From assembly GCF_004124235.1 (NCBI RefSeq), contig NZ_CP032487.1:2852001-2916000 (forward strand): 64,000 bases of DNA. Reading direction: 5' to 3'. The notes beneath the pieces are model-generated. The model did not search any database and was not told the origin of the DNA. It saw nothing but the letters and a program-made list of their open reading frames with translations. Made by a program: the position numbers and the translations under genes. Shown piece by piece: positions 28,663-38,154 of the stretch; the stretch's first letter is position 1; each line of letters starts with the position of its first letter. The stretch is from Yersinia hibernica. GTDB taxonomy: Bacteria > Pseudomonadota > Gammaproteobacteria > Enterobacterales > Enterobacteriaceae.

Positions 28663-29523
28663 ATGAGCCAGGCATTAGAAAAACTGCTCGATCTACTCGA
28701 TCTGGAGAAAATTGAAGAGGGAATTTTCCGGGGCCAAAGTGAAGATCTGGGCTTACGCCAAGTATTTGGTGGCCAGGTTGTTGGTCAGGCAATTTATGCG
28801 GCAAAACAAACGGTGCCCACTGACCGGGTGGTTCATTCATTTCACAGCTATTTTTTACGCCCGGGGGACAGCAGCAAACCCATTATTTATGACGTAGAAA
28901 CATTACGCGATGGCAACAGTTTCAGTGCACGTCGGGTGAGTGCGATTCAGAATGGTAAACCTATCTTCTATATGACGGCGTCATTCCAGAGTCAGGAAGA
29001 TGGCTTTGAACACCAAAATACCATGCCGGATGTTCCCGCACCGGAAGGGTTAATATCTGAAACGGATATTGCCCGCCAATTTGCCCATTTGATCCCCGAA
29101 AAAGTCAGGGATAAGTTTATCGGCCATCAGCCGATTGAAATGCGCCCAGTGAAATTTCACAACCCACTGCAAGGCGAGAAAGCAGAGCCTAGCCGCTATG
29201 TCTGGTTCCGCGCCAATGGCAAATTGCCGGAGGACTTCTCGGTTCATCAATATTTGTTGGGTTATGCATCTGATTTTAACTTCTTGCCGACGGCCCTACA
29301 GCCTCACGGCATTGGTTTCCTTGAGCCGGGGGTGCAAATCGCCACAATCGATCACTCCATGTGGTTCCACCGCCCATTCCGTCTCGACGATTGGTTGCTG
29401 TATGCCGTAGAAAGCACCTCAGCTTCAGGGGCTCGTGGCTTTGTTCGCGGCCAAATCTATAACCGGGCGGGGGTTTTGGTTTCCTCGACAGTGCAAGAGG
29501 GGGTTATTCGTTTGCATCGATAA
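28663..29523 (+). CDS. tesB: Acyl-CoA thioesterase II
   Basis: TesB hydrolyses medium- and long-chain acyl-CoA to free fatty acid and CoA. The 286-aa protein has two hot-dog domains; [17 protein letters not shown] near residue 20 and [12 protein letters not shown] near 57 are typical. The start at MSQALEKLL (28663) matches E. coli TesB in length and has AGGGG upstream; the frame extends further to 28636. A GC-rich hairpin follows the gene. Confidence 0.96.
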   Translation: MSQALEKLLDLLDLEKIEEGIFRGQSEDLGLRQVFGGQVVGQAIYAAKQTVPTDRVVHSFHSYFLRPGDSSKPIIYDVETLRDGNSFSARRVSAIQNGKPIFYMTASFQSQEDGFEHQNTMPDVPAPEGLISETDIARQFAHLIPEKVRDKFIGHQPIEMRPVKFHNPLQGEKAEPSRYVWFRANGKLPEDFSVHQYLLGYASDFNFLPTALQPHGIGFLEPGVQIATIDHSMWFHRPFRLDDWLLYAVESTSASGARGFVRGQIYNRAGVLVSSTVQEGVIRLHR

Positions 29524-29535
29524 TGGCAAAAATAT

Positions 29536-29561
29536 CAGGGGCGATGTTTCCATCGCCCCTG
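29536..29561 (+). terminator. Hairpin after tesB
   Basis: CAGGGGCGATG-TTTC-CATCGCCCCTG is a perfect 11-bp stem starting 13 bp after the tesB stop. The following T run is weak, so termination strength is uncertain. Confidence 0.65.
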
Positions 29562-29619
29562 TTGCTATCATCATTATTATTAATTTTACTGCCAGTGAGA
29601 ACTTATTGGCATGCTTAAC

Positions 29620-30909
29620 TTACTGATTGTATGCATTTTCGCCGTGGCTGTTCACATCCAGACCTTCGCGTTCTTGCTCTTCCGGAACTCGCAAACCCAC
29701 CAGCAAATCGGCAATTTTGTAGGCAACGAAAGCAACCACACCAGACCAGACCAAACAGACTCCCACGCTGAACAACTGCACCCCGACCTGATGGCCCATC
29801 GTGACGCCAGCAGCATAACCTGTGCCGCCCAATGAAGCCGATGTGAAGACACCGGTCAAGATACACCCGACAATCCCGCAGACGCCGTGGACACCAAACA
29901 CATCGCAGGTATCATCCACTCGCAGCCATTTTTTCAACAGCACCACCCCCCACAAGCCGGCAACGCCACCAATCAAACCGATAATCAGTGCGCCACCAAC
30001 CCCGACAGTACCTGCAGCTGGTGTAATCGCCACCAAGCCGGCGATACAACCTGAACAGGCACCTAATAGTGATGGTTTGCCGCGTAAAATCCACTCAGCA
30101 AATACCCAAGAAAGAATGGCACCCGCTGTTGCGACAACGGTGTTCACGAAAGCAAGTGCAGCAATTTCGTTAGCGGCGCTGGCAGAACCGGCATTGAAAC
30201 CAAACCAGCCGATGTACAGAATTGCCGTCCCCGTGAATACCATCGGTAAGTTGTGCGGTTTGAACGCCTCTTTACCAAAACCGGCGCGTTTGCCCAGTAA
30301 GTAGGCTCCGACCAAACCGGCAATCGCGGCATTAATATGCACCACAGTCCCACCAGCAAAGTCCAGTGCGCCGTCCAGTGCCAAGAAGCCGCCTCCCCAC
30401 ACCATGTGCGCCATTGGCAGGTATGAGAAAGTGAACCACAGCACAGCAAAAATAAGTACCGCCGAGAAACGGATACGCTCAGCAAATGAACCCACGACCA
30501 GAGCCACGGTGATACAGGCGAATGAGGCCTGGAATACCACATGGATATATTGATAGAAGGTGCCGCTCAAGCTCGTCAGGCCGATGCCTTTGAGCATCGC
30601 CATGTCAAAGCTGCCGAAAAATGCATTACCCGCGCTAAACGCTAGGCTGTAACCATACAGAATCCATAGAACACAAATCAGGGCAAAACTCACCATGACC
30701 TGGGTCATCATCGACAATACGTTTTTGGAACGCAGCAGGCCACCGTAGAACAGGGCAATACCGGGTACCGTCATAAACAGCACCAAAGCGGTGCAAATCA
30801 TCATAAAGGCATTATCGGCTTTGTCAGCGACAGCGGGTGCTGCGGCCATTGCCAAAGAGGGCAGCATTGCTGCCGAACTTAGGCCCAACACGGATAAAAG
30901 TTTTTTCAT
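29620..30909 (-). CDS. amtB: Ammonium transporter AmtB
   Basis: AmtB is the trimeric inner-membrane NH3/NH4+ channel used under nitrogen limitation. The 429-aa precursor has a signal peptide (MKKLLSVLGLSSAAMLPSLA...) and 11 membrane helices. The pore histidines lie in GGTVVHINAA and GVHGVCGIVG, and the Asp in GALDFAGG is conserved. The start is ATG 30909; a GTG start at 30930 adds seven unconserved residues. It follows glnK by 39 bp in a glnK-amtB operon. Confidence 0.97.
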   Translation of the reverse strand: MKKLLSVLGLSSAAMLPSLAMAAAPAVADKADNAFMMICTALVLFMTVPGIALFYGGLLRSKNVLSMMTQVMVSFALICVLWILYGYSLAFSAGNAFFGSFDMAMLKGIGLTSLSGTFYQYIHVVFQASFACITVALVVGSFAERIRFSAVLIFAVLWFTFSYLPMAHMVWGGGFLALDGALDFAGGTVVHINAAIAGLVGAYLLGKRAGFGKEAFKPHNLPMVFTGTAILYIGWFGFNAGSASAANEIAALAFVNTVVATAGAILSWVFAEWILRGKPSLLGACSGCIAGLVAITPAAGTVGVGGALIIGLIGGVAGLWGVVLLKKWLRVDDTCDVFGVHGVCGIVGCILTGVFTSASLGGTGYAAGVTMGHQVGVQLFSVGVCLVWSGVVAFVAYKIADLLVGLRVPEEQEREGLDVNSHGENAYNQ

Positions 30910-30948
30910 TATCAACCCATCCCTATTCACTAAATTTGAGCCTGCAAA

Positions 30949-31287
30949 TTACAGTGCTGCTTCGTCTGTTTCGCCGGTGCGAATGCGAATAACACGTTGC
31001 AATTCAGCAACGAAAATTTTGCCATCACCAATTTTGCCGGTATAGGCGGCCTTGCTGATAACATCAATGACTTCATCCAATTGATCATCAGCAATGGCGA
31101 TATCAATCTTCACTTTAGGTAAGAAATTGACACTGTATTCCGCTCCCCGATAGAGTTCTGCATGCCCTTTCTGGCGACCAAATCCTTTTACTTCGGTGAC
31201 GGTCAACCCCTGAATACCTACAGAGGACAAGGCTTCACGCACATCCTCCAACTTAAATGGTTTGATAACCACGGTAACCAGCTTCAT
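30949..31287 (-). CDS. glnK: Nitrogen regulatory PII protein GlnK
   Basis: This 112-aa PII trimer subunit senses 2-oxoglutarate and ATP/ADP and plugs AmtB when nitrogen is sufficient. The T-loop with the uridylylated tyrosine is seen in LYRGAEYSVNFLPK (Tyr51), and the C-terminal PII signature in TGKIGDGKIFVAELQRVIRIRTGE. AAGGGG precedes the ATG. It is transcribed with amtB from a sigma-54 promoter visible upstream. Confidence 0.97.
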   Translation of the reverse strand: MKLVTVVIKPFKLEDVREALSSVGIQGLTVTEVKGFGRQKGHAELYRGAEYSVNFLPKVKIDIAIADDQLDEVIDVISKAAYTGKIGDGKIFVAELQRVIRIRTGETDEAAL

Positions 31288-31376
31288 ATTTGCCCCTTCT
31301 CGATTTAAGTCGAATTCATGTCTGCCACGAAATACTTATCTGCCATAAGACACTTACCTTTCTCAAAACAAGTAAA

Positions 31377-31391
31377 GCAAAGGCTATGCCA
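31377..31391 (-). promoter_or_regulatory. Sigma-54 promoter of glnK-amtB
   Basis: Minus strand TGGCATAGCCTTTGC carries the -24 GG and -12 GC with the required 10-nt spacing, about 90 bp upstream of the glnK start. Confidence 0.8.
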
Positions 31392-31498
31392 TAAATAATA
31401 TTTACGCGTATTTAGTCTCGAAAAGGCGAATTGAGGGCAGTTGGGATGGGCCCCCCAAAAGCTTTATCGGGGGATAAAAAAGAATGAACAGTTTTTGT

Positions 31499-31535
31499 GC
31501 ACTAAATTAGTGCGACGCGCGTCACAAAAGTGCGC
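31499..31535. promoter_or_regulatory. NtrC-type binding sites upstream of glnK
   Basis: GCACTAAATTAGTGC at 31499-31513 is a perfect palindrome matching the NtrC consensus (TGCAC...GTGCA). A weaker near-palindrome, GCGTCACAAAAGTGCGC, follows at 31519-31535. They lie about 110-160 bp upstream of the -12/-24 promoter, the usual enhancer distance. Confidence 0.75.
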
Positions 31536-31685
31536 GAAGAGGTTCCTGCGCTATTGCTTTGCTTGATTATGGTGCGGCCCATCTAGAGCAGGAATTAACC
31601 GGGTGAATGCCTAAACAGGAAAGTCAAAAAAACTGGAAGGGAAATAGAGAAGCCCATGGGGCCGCGTGACCCCACAGATGACTTT

Positions 31686-33464
31686 TTAACTTACGGCGGT
31701 TTCAACTTGATCAATAGCCGCTAAATCTTCACTGACTAATTGCAACTGGTACATTTGATAATAGCGCCCGTGTGCCGCCAGCAGCGCTTGATGCTTACCT
31801 TGCTCAACAGCCACTCCGCGGTGCAAGACCATAATAGTATCGGCATCAACAATCGTCGAAAGACGGTGCGCTATCACCACCAGCGTGGTGTTTTTCCGGA
31901 TTAACTGTAATGCCCGCTGGATGGCCTGTTCCGTGCCCGAGTCAATATTCGCGGTTGCTTCATCCAAAATCAGGATTTGTGGTGCCTGAACCAATACCCG
32001 AGCCATGGCCAAGAGTTGTTTTTGCCCCACTGACAATGTATTGCCCTGCTCCCCGAGTAAGCTGTGCAAACCATCCGGCAGTGCATGGACTAATGGCGCC
32101 AATTGCACAGTTTCTAGTGCATCCCAAACTTGCTGCTCACTGATGTCACGACCTAGCGTCACATTGGCAAAAAACGAATCCGCTAATACCACCGGGTCTT
32201 GCTGCACCATCGCGACACCCTGTCGCAGTGTTTGATGTGATAATGTGGCCAAAGGCCGCCCGTCAAGCAAAATCTCGCCCTGCTGTATTGGGTAATACCC
32301 CATCAACAAGTTTGCCAACGTGCTTTTGCCACTGCCGGTGTGGCCAACCAAGGCGATAAACCCGTGTGAGGGCACATCAAGGGCGATATTTTGCAGCACC
32401 ATTTTATCGTTACGATAAGAAAAACTGACATTATTAACCTGAATACGGCCACTGGTTAGCGGGCGGTCATCAGTACCGTAGCCTTGCTGGGCGCGATCCA
32501 TCAGCTCGAAAATACGCTCCCCGGCAACCACGGCCTGCTGCATAATCGACTGCTGCGATGTCAATTCAATTAATGGTTCATTCAGCCGACCCAGATAATT
32601 AATGAATGCATACAGCACCCCGACACCCACTGAACCCTCGGGGCTGAAACCAAAAAGCAGCAACAAACCACACAGCACCATGGCAGAAAATAGGCTCAAC
32701 AGCGGACGTAGCAGGAAGCCCTCCAGACGCAACGTTTGCATCCGCGCCGAATAATGGGCACGGCTAGCCGCCTCCATTCGCTCACCAAAGCGGGCCTGCT
32801 GACGGAACTGCTGGATAACACCCATGCCATTAATGACTTCATTAAAACCATCATTAATATCCGCCAAATAAGCTCGAACTCGGCGCACTACTGGGGTGCT
32901 ATAACGCTGATAAATGGTCATTACCACCAACACTGCTGGGAAAATACAAATCGAAATCAGCGCCATACGCCAATCCAGACTGAACATTGCCACCAGCATC
33001 GCACCAATTAACGCCGCACTTTTCAATACCGTGGACACCACCATCACATACAAATCTTTTATCACTTCAGTGTCATTCGTCACTCGGGAAATCAATTGCC
33101 CGACAGGTTGGGTATCAAAAGCACTGAGAGGCTGGCGTAACGCCGCATCCATAACTTCAATACGCAACCGCTGAACAACCCCCACGGCCGCGCGATTAAA
33201 CAGTAATGCCTGAAAATAGTGCAATGCAGCCGCTAACAATTGCAGCAGCAGATAAGCGAGCGCCAACCCACTGACTAACCCCAAAGGTAATGTGCCTTTC
33301 GCCACCACGTGATCAATGAAATAACTAATTAACAATGGGCCACTGACCTCTGCGGCGGCGGCAATCCACAACATCAATACCGCTAATCCTAGTGGTTTAC
33401 GATATGGGGAGCCGTAGGAAAGCAGGCGTTTTAGTGTCGGCCAAAGCTGTTGAACTTTACTCAT
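31686..33464 (-). CDS. mdlB: Multidrug ABC transporter, SmdB/MdlB half-transporter
   Basis: This 592-aa half-transporter has six N-terminal membrane helices and a C-terminal ATPase with Walker [10 protein letters not shown], signature LSVGQKQL and Walker [14 protein letters not shown]. It pairs with MdlA as a heterodimeric exporter. The start is placed at [10 protein letters not shown] (33464), matching E. coli MdlB; the open frame runs to 33491 inside mdlA. The ATG overlaps the mdlA stop (ATGAGTAA), so translation is coupled. Confidence 0.94.
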   Translation of the reverse strand: MSKVQQLWPTLKRLLSYGSPYRKPLGLAVLMLWIAAAAEVSGPLLISYFIDHVVAKGTLPLGLVSGLALAYLLLQLLAAALHYFQALLFNRAAVGVVQRLRIEVMDAALRQPLSAFDTQPVGQLISRVTNDTEVIKDLYVMVVSTVLKSAALIGAMLVAMFSLDWRMALISICIFPAVLVVMTIYQRYSTPVVRRVRAYLADINDGFNEVINGMGVIQQFRQQARFGERMEAASRAHYSARMQTLRLEGFLLRPLLSLFSAMVLCGLLLLFGFSPEGSVGVGVLYAFINYLGRLNEPLIELTSQQSIMQQAVVAGERIFELMDRAQQGYGTDDRPLTSGRIQVNNVSFSYRNDKMVLQNIALDVPSHGFIALVGHTGSGKSTLANLLMGYYPIQQGEILLDGRPLATLSHQTLRQGVAMVQQDPVVLADSFFANVTLGRDISEQQVWDALETVQLAPLVHALPDGLHSLLGEQGNTLSVGQKQLLAMARVLVQAPQILILDEATANIDSGTEQAIQRALQLIRKNTTLVVIAHRLSTIVDADTIMVLHRGVAVEQGKHQALLAAHGRYYQMYQLQLVSEDLAAIDQVETAVS

Positions 33465-35223
33465 CGGTTTGGGCCTCCGACTCACCGTCATCCAAGGCAG
33501 CCTCCAATTGTTGATAGCGGTACATTTCCCGATACCACCCAGATTGATTAACCAATGTGTTATGGCTGCCGCGCTGCATCACGCCACCGTGTTGCATGAC
33601 CAAAATTTCACTGGCTTCAGTTAAGGCTGAAAGACGGTGGGCGCTGATAATCACAGTGCGATGTTCGCCCCACTCCCGTAAGTTTTTTAAGATTTCATGT
33701 TCAGTCTGACCATCAACCGCTGAGAGCGCATCATCAAGGATCAGAATCTCTGTATCCAGTAGCAGCGCCCGAGCAATGGCAATACGCTGTTTTTGCCCAC
33801 CGGATAGCATCACCCCGCGCTCACCCACCTCGGTGTCATATCCTTGAGGAAGGCGTAAAATATCTTCGTGCACACTCGCCAAACGCGCCGCCCGTTCAAT
33901 CTGCGCCTGGGTCGCCGCCGGTTTCCCCAATGCAATATTACCGGCGACCGTATCAGAGAATAAAAATGGCGTCTGACTGACCACCGATAAGCGCCCACGC
34001 CAGTCATGCAGCCGGATATCTGGCAGCGGATGCCCTTGATAACAAATTACGCCATCATCAATATCAAATTGCCGTTGAATTAATGCCAACAAGGTACTTT
34101 TACCCGATCCCGTCGGCCCGCATAACCCCAGCATCTGCCCTGGTGCCAATGTCAGAGACACATCATGCAAAGCGGGTTGCTCAGCTTCTGGGTAATAAAA
34201 ATGGCGAATATTCACCGCCAAAGTGCCACGGTCGCTCGATAACGCGACCTTGCCGTCTTTCACCACTGGCGCTTCTTCCAACAGGCTGCGGATACGGCTA
34301 TAAGCCGCGCTACCCCGCTCTACGATATTGAACATCCACGCCAATGCCAGCATCGGCCAAATCATCAATCCCAAATACATCACAAAACTGGTTAGCTGCC
34401 CCAGAGTGATACTGTGATTCACCACCATCCAACTGCCGCCGCCAATAGCCAATAAATTTGCAATACCGATAGCAATATAAATCGTCGGGTCAAAACGGGC
34501 ATCAATACGGGCGACATACATATTTTTGGCTCCCGCTTGTGCGGCAACCTGCGCAAATTGCTGCGACTGACTATCTTCCAAACCAAAAGCTTTAATCATG
34601 CGAATGCTAGTGAGGCTTTCCTGCGCCTGATTATTGAGACTCGAAAAGGCCCCTTGCGCTGATTTAAAGCGCTGGTGCAGTTGGTCACCATAATATTTGA
34701 TGACCACCGCCATGACCGGCATAGGCAGCAATGATAAGAGGGTCAATTCCCAACTGATTTGGGTGCTCATAACAATCAATACCGCGCACCCCATCACCAG
34801 CGAATCCACCAGCGTCAAGACCCCCTCACCGGCAGCAAAGACCACTCGGTCGACGTCATTTGTCGCACGCGCCATTAAATCACCGGTACGGTGACGTAAA
34901 TAGAATCCAGGAGCTTGTTGACTAAGTTGACGATAAAATTTCGCACGCAACTCGACAGCCAGCTGATAGGAGGCACCAAACAGTAAAACTCGCCAAACAT
35001 AACGCAACAGATAGACCACGATAGCCGTCACCAGCATCACGCCTATCCATACCAATAACATATTGGTCGACATCTGTTTTGTACTGATGCCATCGACAAT
35101 GACCCCGACCAATTTGGGCGGGAGTAATTGCAAGATAGCAATAATGATCAGCAGCAGCACCGCCCCCACATAGCGGCGCCACTCACGGCGGAAATACCAG
35201 CCTAGTTGTGCAAACAATCTCAC
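33457..35223 (-). CDS. mdlA: Multidrug ABC transporter, SmdA/MdlA half-transporter
   Basis: This 588-aa half-transporter starts [20 protein letters not shown] and has six membrane helices and an ATPase domain with Walker [10 protein letters not shown], signature [16 protein letters not shown] and Walker [13 protein letters not shown]. It is the heterodimer partner of MdlB. It precedes mdlB in an overlapping pair and follows decR on the same strand, as in E. coli. Confidence 0.95.
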   Translation of the reverse strand: MRLFAQLGWYFRREWRRYVGAVLLLIIIAILQLLPPKLVGVIVDGISTKQMSTNMLLVWIGVMLVTAIVVYLLRYVWRVLLFGASYQLAVELRAKFYRQLSQQAPGFYLRHRTGDLMARATNDVDRVVFAAGEGVLTLVDSLVMGCAVLIVMSTQISWELTLLSLLPMPVMAVVIKYYGDQLHQRFKSAQGAFSSLNNQAQESLTSIRMIKAFGLEDSQSQQFAQVAAQAGAKNMYVARIDARFDPTIYIAIGIANLLAIGGGSWMVVNHSITLGQLTSFVMYLGLMIWPMLALAWMFNIVERGSAAYSRIRSLLEEAPVVKDGKVALSSDRGTLAVNIRHFYYPEAEQPALHDVSLTLAPGQMLGLCGPTGSGKSTLLALIQRQFDIDDGVICYQGHPLPDIRLHDWRGRLSVVSQTPFLFSDTVAGNIALGKPAATQAQIERAARLASVHEDILRLPQGYDTEVGERGVMLSGGQKQRIAIARALLLDTEILILDDALSAVDGQTEHEILKNLREWGEHRTVIISAHRLSALTEASEILVMQHGGVMQRGSHNTLVNQSGWYREMYRYQQLEAALDDGESEAQTDE

Positions 35224-35316
35224 GCAGTTTTATTCCATGGTCTAATAGCGAATAACATCGGTATTTACTCGCTAAATGCGACAGTGAAGTAGAATACCAT
35301 CGTTAAAATGGTTTTT

Positions 35317-35370
35317 TATACCCAATAGATTGCCAGCAGCCAACACCCTTGCTGCTTGAAAAATGATGGG
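35317..35370. repeat. Short palindromic intergenic repeat (YPAL-like), copy 3
   Basis: TATACCCAATAGATTGC at the left and TGCTTGAAAAATGATGGG at the right form imperfect complementary ends. The element sits in the decR-mdlA gap and runs up to the decR stop codon. Confidence 0.4.
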
Positions 35371-35373
35371 CAA

Positions 35374-35835
35374 TCACTCGGGGACAGGTAACACTGTGGT
35401 GTACTTGATTTTTTCCATCGCAAAGCTCGATGTCACATCAATTAGCCCCGGGACACCATTAACCATGCGCTTGTAGAAGTTATCGTAGCTTTTCATATCA
35501 GCAACTTCCACTTGCATTAAATAGTCATATTCCCCGGCCATACGATAGAACGCCAGCACCTCTGGCATCTGCTTGGTGAACTCGACAAACTCTTGATACC
35601 AACCGCTATTATGCTGCTGAGTCTTGATCAGTACAAATGCAGTGAGTCCTAATCCTAATTTTTCACTGTCTAATAATGCCACTCGCCCACGAATAAACCC
35701 CTCATCTTCAAGGCGTTTCAAACGTTTCCAACAAGGTGTGGAGGTCAAATTGACGGCGTCGGCCAGCACTTGCAGTGATTGCGTGCAATCTTCTTGCAAC
35801 ATACACAGGAGTTTACGGTCAGTTTTATCTAACAT
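35374..35835 (-). CDS. decR: Lrp-family cysteine-responsive regulator DecR (YbaO/CcdR)
   Basis: This 153-aa Lrp/AsnC regulator has an N-terminal helix-turn-helix ([27 protein letters not shown], residues ~18-45) and a C-terminal RAM ligand domain. E. coli DecR activates cysteine detoxification genes, and the Pantoea homolog CcdR activates ccdA in response to cysteine. Here it is divergent from a cysteine-synthase-fold gene, which fits the CcdR role. The start is ATG 35835 ([10 protein letters not shown]), preferred to a TTG at 35844. Confidence 0.93.
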   Translation of the reverse strand: MLDKTDRKLLCMLQEDCTQSLQVLADAVNLTSTPCWKRLKRLEDEGFIRGRVALLDSEKLGLGLTAFVLIKTQQHNSGWYQEFVEFTKQMPEVLAFYRMAGEYDYLMQVEVADMKSYDNFYKRMVNGVPGLIDVTSSFAMEKIKYTTVLPVPE

Positions 35836-35959
35836 AACGAGCAACCATAGAATAAATTTCTACCATTTGGCGATAAAGAAGTAAAAATGGCAACGTTTTT
35901 TTCTTTAATAACCGTTAATCTAGTTATCATAAGTTTACTATCTATATCGCAGGCTATAA

Positions 35960-37000
35960 ATGACAAATACTTGGGTAAAAAATGCTATCAGTGAAATAGA
36001 AGCCGATTTTCAGCGCTCCGCTGATACCCACTTGATTCGGCTAAATCTGCCAGCATTTCCCGGCATTTATCTCTATTTAAAAGATGAAAGCACCCATCCG
36101 ACTGGCAGCTTAAAGCACCGCTTGGCGCGTTCACTATTCCTTTATGGTTTGTGTAACGGCTGGATCAAAGAAGATACAACCATTATTGAAGCCTCCTCCG
36201 GAAGTACGGCGGTGTCCGAGGCCTATTTTGCCCGTTTGATTGGTTTGCCATTTATTGCCGTGATGCCGAGTTGCACCGCCCGACGTAAAGTTGAACAAAT
36301 CACTTTCTATGGCGGCCGATGCCATTTTGTCGACCATGCTGGGCAAATTTATGCCGCCTCCGAGCAATTAGCCCGTGAGCTTAACGGCCACTATATGGAC
36401 CAGTTCACTTATGCTGAGCGGGCGACTGATTGGCGTGGGAATAATAATATTGCCGATAGTATCTTCCGCCAAATGGCGCGCGAGCCTTTCCCTGTCCCTC
36501 ACTATATTGTGATGAGCGCAGGTACCGGCGGGACCTCTGCAACTTTGGGCCGCTATATCCGCTACCAAGGGCACGATACCCAACTGATGGTTGTCGACCC
36601 GGAAAACTCAGTATTTTATGATTGCTTTTGCAACGGTGACCGCACAATAACGGGCAGTTGCGGCAGCCGGATTGAAGGGATTGGCCGACCACGGGCGGAA
36701 CCATCATTCATTCCGCAAGTCATTGATAGCATGCTACGTGTGCCAGATGCCGCCAGTGTTGCCACTATCCATTGGTTGGAGGGCATTCTGGGGCGCAAAG
36801 TCGGTGCTTCCACCGGGACGAATGTCTGGGGAGCATTGCAATTGGCCAAACAGATGCGGGAACAGGGTAAAACCGGTGCCATCGTGACATTACTGTGTGA
36901 TAGCGGTGAACGTTATCTTGATACTTATTACAACAGACAATGGGTGGGCCACAATATCGGCGATTTAACCCCATTCAGCAATGAACTAAATAACATGTAA
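35960..37000 (+). CDS. ccdA: PLP-dependent cysteine-synthase-family enzyme, probable cysteine desulfhydrase (CcdA-like)
   Basis: This 346-aa fold-type II PLP enzyme has the PLP lysine in [13 protein letters not shown] (Lys52), a substrate loop [15 protein letters not shown], and the phosphate-binding glycine loop [14 protein letters not shown] near residue 188. It resembles cysteine synthase, but divergence from decR points to the cysteine-inducible desulfhydrase CcdA described in Pantoea, which would degrade excess cysteine to pyruvate, ammonia and sulfide. The exact reaction is inferred from context. E. coli has no gene here. Confidence 0.75.
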   Translation: MTNTWVKNAISEIEADFQRSADTHLIRLNLPAFPGIYLYLKDESTHPTGSLKHRLARSLFLYGLCNGWIKEDTTIIEASSGSTAVSEAYFARLIGLPFIAVMPSCTARRKVEQITFYGGRCHFVDHAGQIYAASEQLARELNGHYMDQFTYAERATDWRGNNNIADSIFRQMAREPFPVPHYIVMSAGTGGTSATLGRYIRYQGHDTQLMVVDPENSVFYDCFCNGDRTITGSCGSRIEGIGRPRAEPSFIPQVIDSMLRVPDAASVATIHWLEGILGRKVGASTGTNVWGALQLAKQMREQGKTGAIVTLLCDSGERYLDTYYNRQWVGHNIGDLTPFSNELNNM

Positions 37001-37009
37001 TTTATTGAT

Positions 37010-37033
37010 AAATGGCCTTTAAACCGGCCATTT
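37010..37033 (+). terminator. Terminator after the ccdA-like gene
   Basis: AAATGGCC and GGCCATTT form an 8-bp stem starting 9 bp after the stop, followed by a short T/A run. It could work in both directions. Confidence 0.7.
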
Positions 37034-37040
37034 TAAAAGA

Positions 37041-37064
37041 AAAAAACCGGATGGTTATCCGGTT
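37041..37064 (-). terminator. Terminator of cof
   Basis: On the minus strand AACCGGAT-AACC-ATCCGGTT is an 8-bp stem followed by a T-rich run, 57 bp after the cof stop. Confidence 0.8.
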
Positions 37065-37120
37065 GGCTAATAGCTATCTTCAACATTATTGGTGCTAGCC
37101 CAATAACCCGATGATATACC

Positions 37121-37942
37121 TCAGAATTCGGGGGAATAGGTGAGGTGTGGTGAACTTAGCCAATGTTGCAAATAGTGCGCTACGCCCTGTTCCTCGCAGC
37201 GACCAATAACCTGTAATTGGGGTAACTCTTGTTTCAATTGTGGCAATGCATTTCCCATGACTAAGCCACGACCGACCCGCGACAACATCTCTTTATCATT
37301 CATCGCATCACCAAATGCCATGCAATCTGCCAGGGTTAAATCGAGGTGATGACTGAGCCGCTCTAAAGCAGCCCCTTTGTTACAACCACGAGGCAACATT
37401 TCGAGACAGTCCACGGCTGAAAAACAGAAATCGGCCTGGCCCGCCATTTGCTGCTCAAGCTGAACTTTGAGATAAACCAGCTCCTGATGTGGCGCAATAA
37501 AGCAGATTTTGTGGTTGCCAGTCAGCGGTAATGTATCTAGCGCGGTCAGTTGGAACTGAAAACGGCTGGTTTGATGGGCCGCCAACAATGCTGGGTCATT
37601 GTAATTAGTGAACCAACCATCATCGCGGAAAATATGAATACTGGCGTTCGTCTGCCAGGGGGTATGCAGCACAAAATCCACCAGTTCCGCAGGTAAATCC
37701 ATACCATATAAGGGGGCGCCTTCCCTGTCACACACTCGGGTACCATTGCCGGTGATTAAATAACCATCAATACCTGAATGAGATAGAATTCCTTTCATAT
37801 CAAGGTAATGCCGGCCTGTAGCAAAGGTCAGAATCATCCCGTTTTCCACTAACTGATGTAATGCATTTAATGTCGCGCCACCTATTCTATGGTCGCGCAT
37901 CAGTAAAGTTCCATCCATATCAAAAGCGGCTAAACGGTACAT
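37121..37942 (-). CDS. cof: HMP-PP phosphatase Cof (HAD family)
   Basis: This 273-aa class IIB HAD phosphatase hydrolyses the thiamin precursor HMP-PP in E. coli. HAD motif I is [11 protein letters not shown] at the N-terminus, motif II TFATGRH, and motif III/IV has [11 protein letters not shown] and [12 protein letters not shown]. The ATG at 37942 ([11 protein letters not shown]) has GAGG 6 nt upstream; the open frame extends to 37957. It is divergent from ybaE, as in E. coli. Confidence 0.94.
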   Translation of the reverse strand: MYRLAAFDMDGTLLMRDHRIGGATLNALHQLVENGMILTFATGRHYLDMKGILSHSGIDGYLITGNGTRVCDREGAPLYGMDLPAELVDFVLHTPWQTNASIHIFRDDGWFTNYNDPALLAAHQTSRFQFQLTALDTLPLTGNHKICFIAPHQELVYLKVQLEQQMAGQADFCFSAVDCLEMLPRGCNKGAALERLSHHLDLTLADCMAFGDAMNDKEMLSRVGRGLVMGNALPQLKQELPQLQVIGRCEEQGVAHYLQHWLSSPHLTYSPEF

Positions 37943-38154
37943 GCAAAACCTCATCAAGAGTAAAACTGGTGGTAGGGATAAAATTATGGCGTAATATTTA
38001 CTGAACTAATAGTGAACAATTAATTTAAACTGTTCCTGATTTATAGTCCCCCCTAAAAAGAGGGCAAATACGTTCATTTTGTCTGTATGGCTATTCTTTG
38101 TTTTTATAGTAAAAAATGGCAAATAAAATAGCCCTAATGGATAGGTTATTAATT

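Noticed and set aside
29822..30304. 160-codon open frame antisense to amtB
   Set aside because: It is a shadow of a GC-richer membrane gene; proline-rich with no domain.
35960..37000. Calling the decR-divergent gene cysteine synthase
   Set aside because: The fold is shared, but location beside decR and diverged loops fit a degradative enzyme better; left as probable only.
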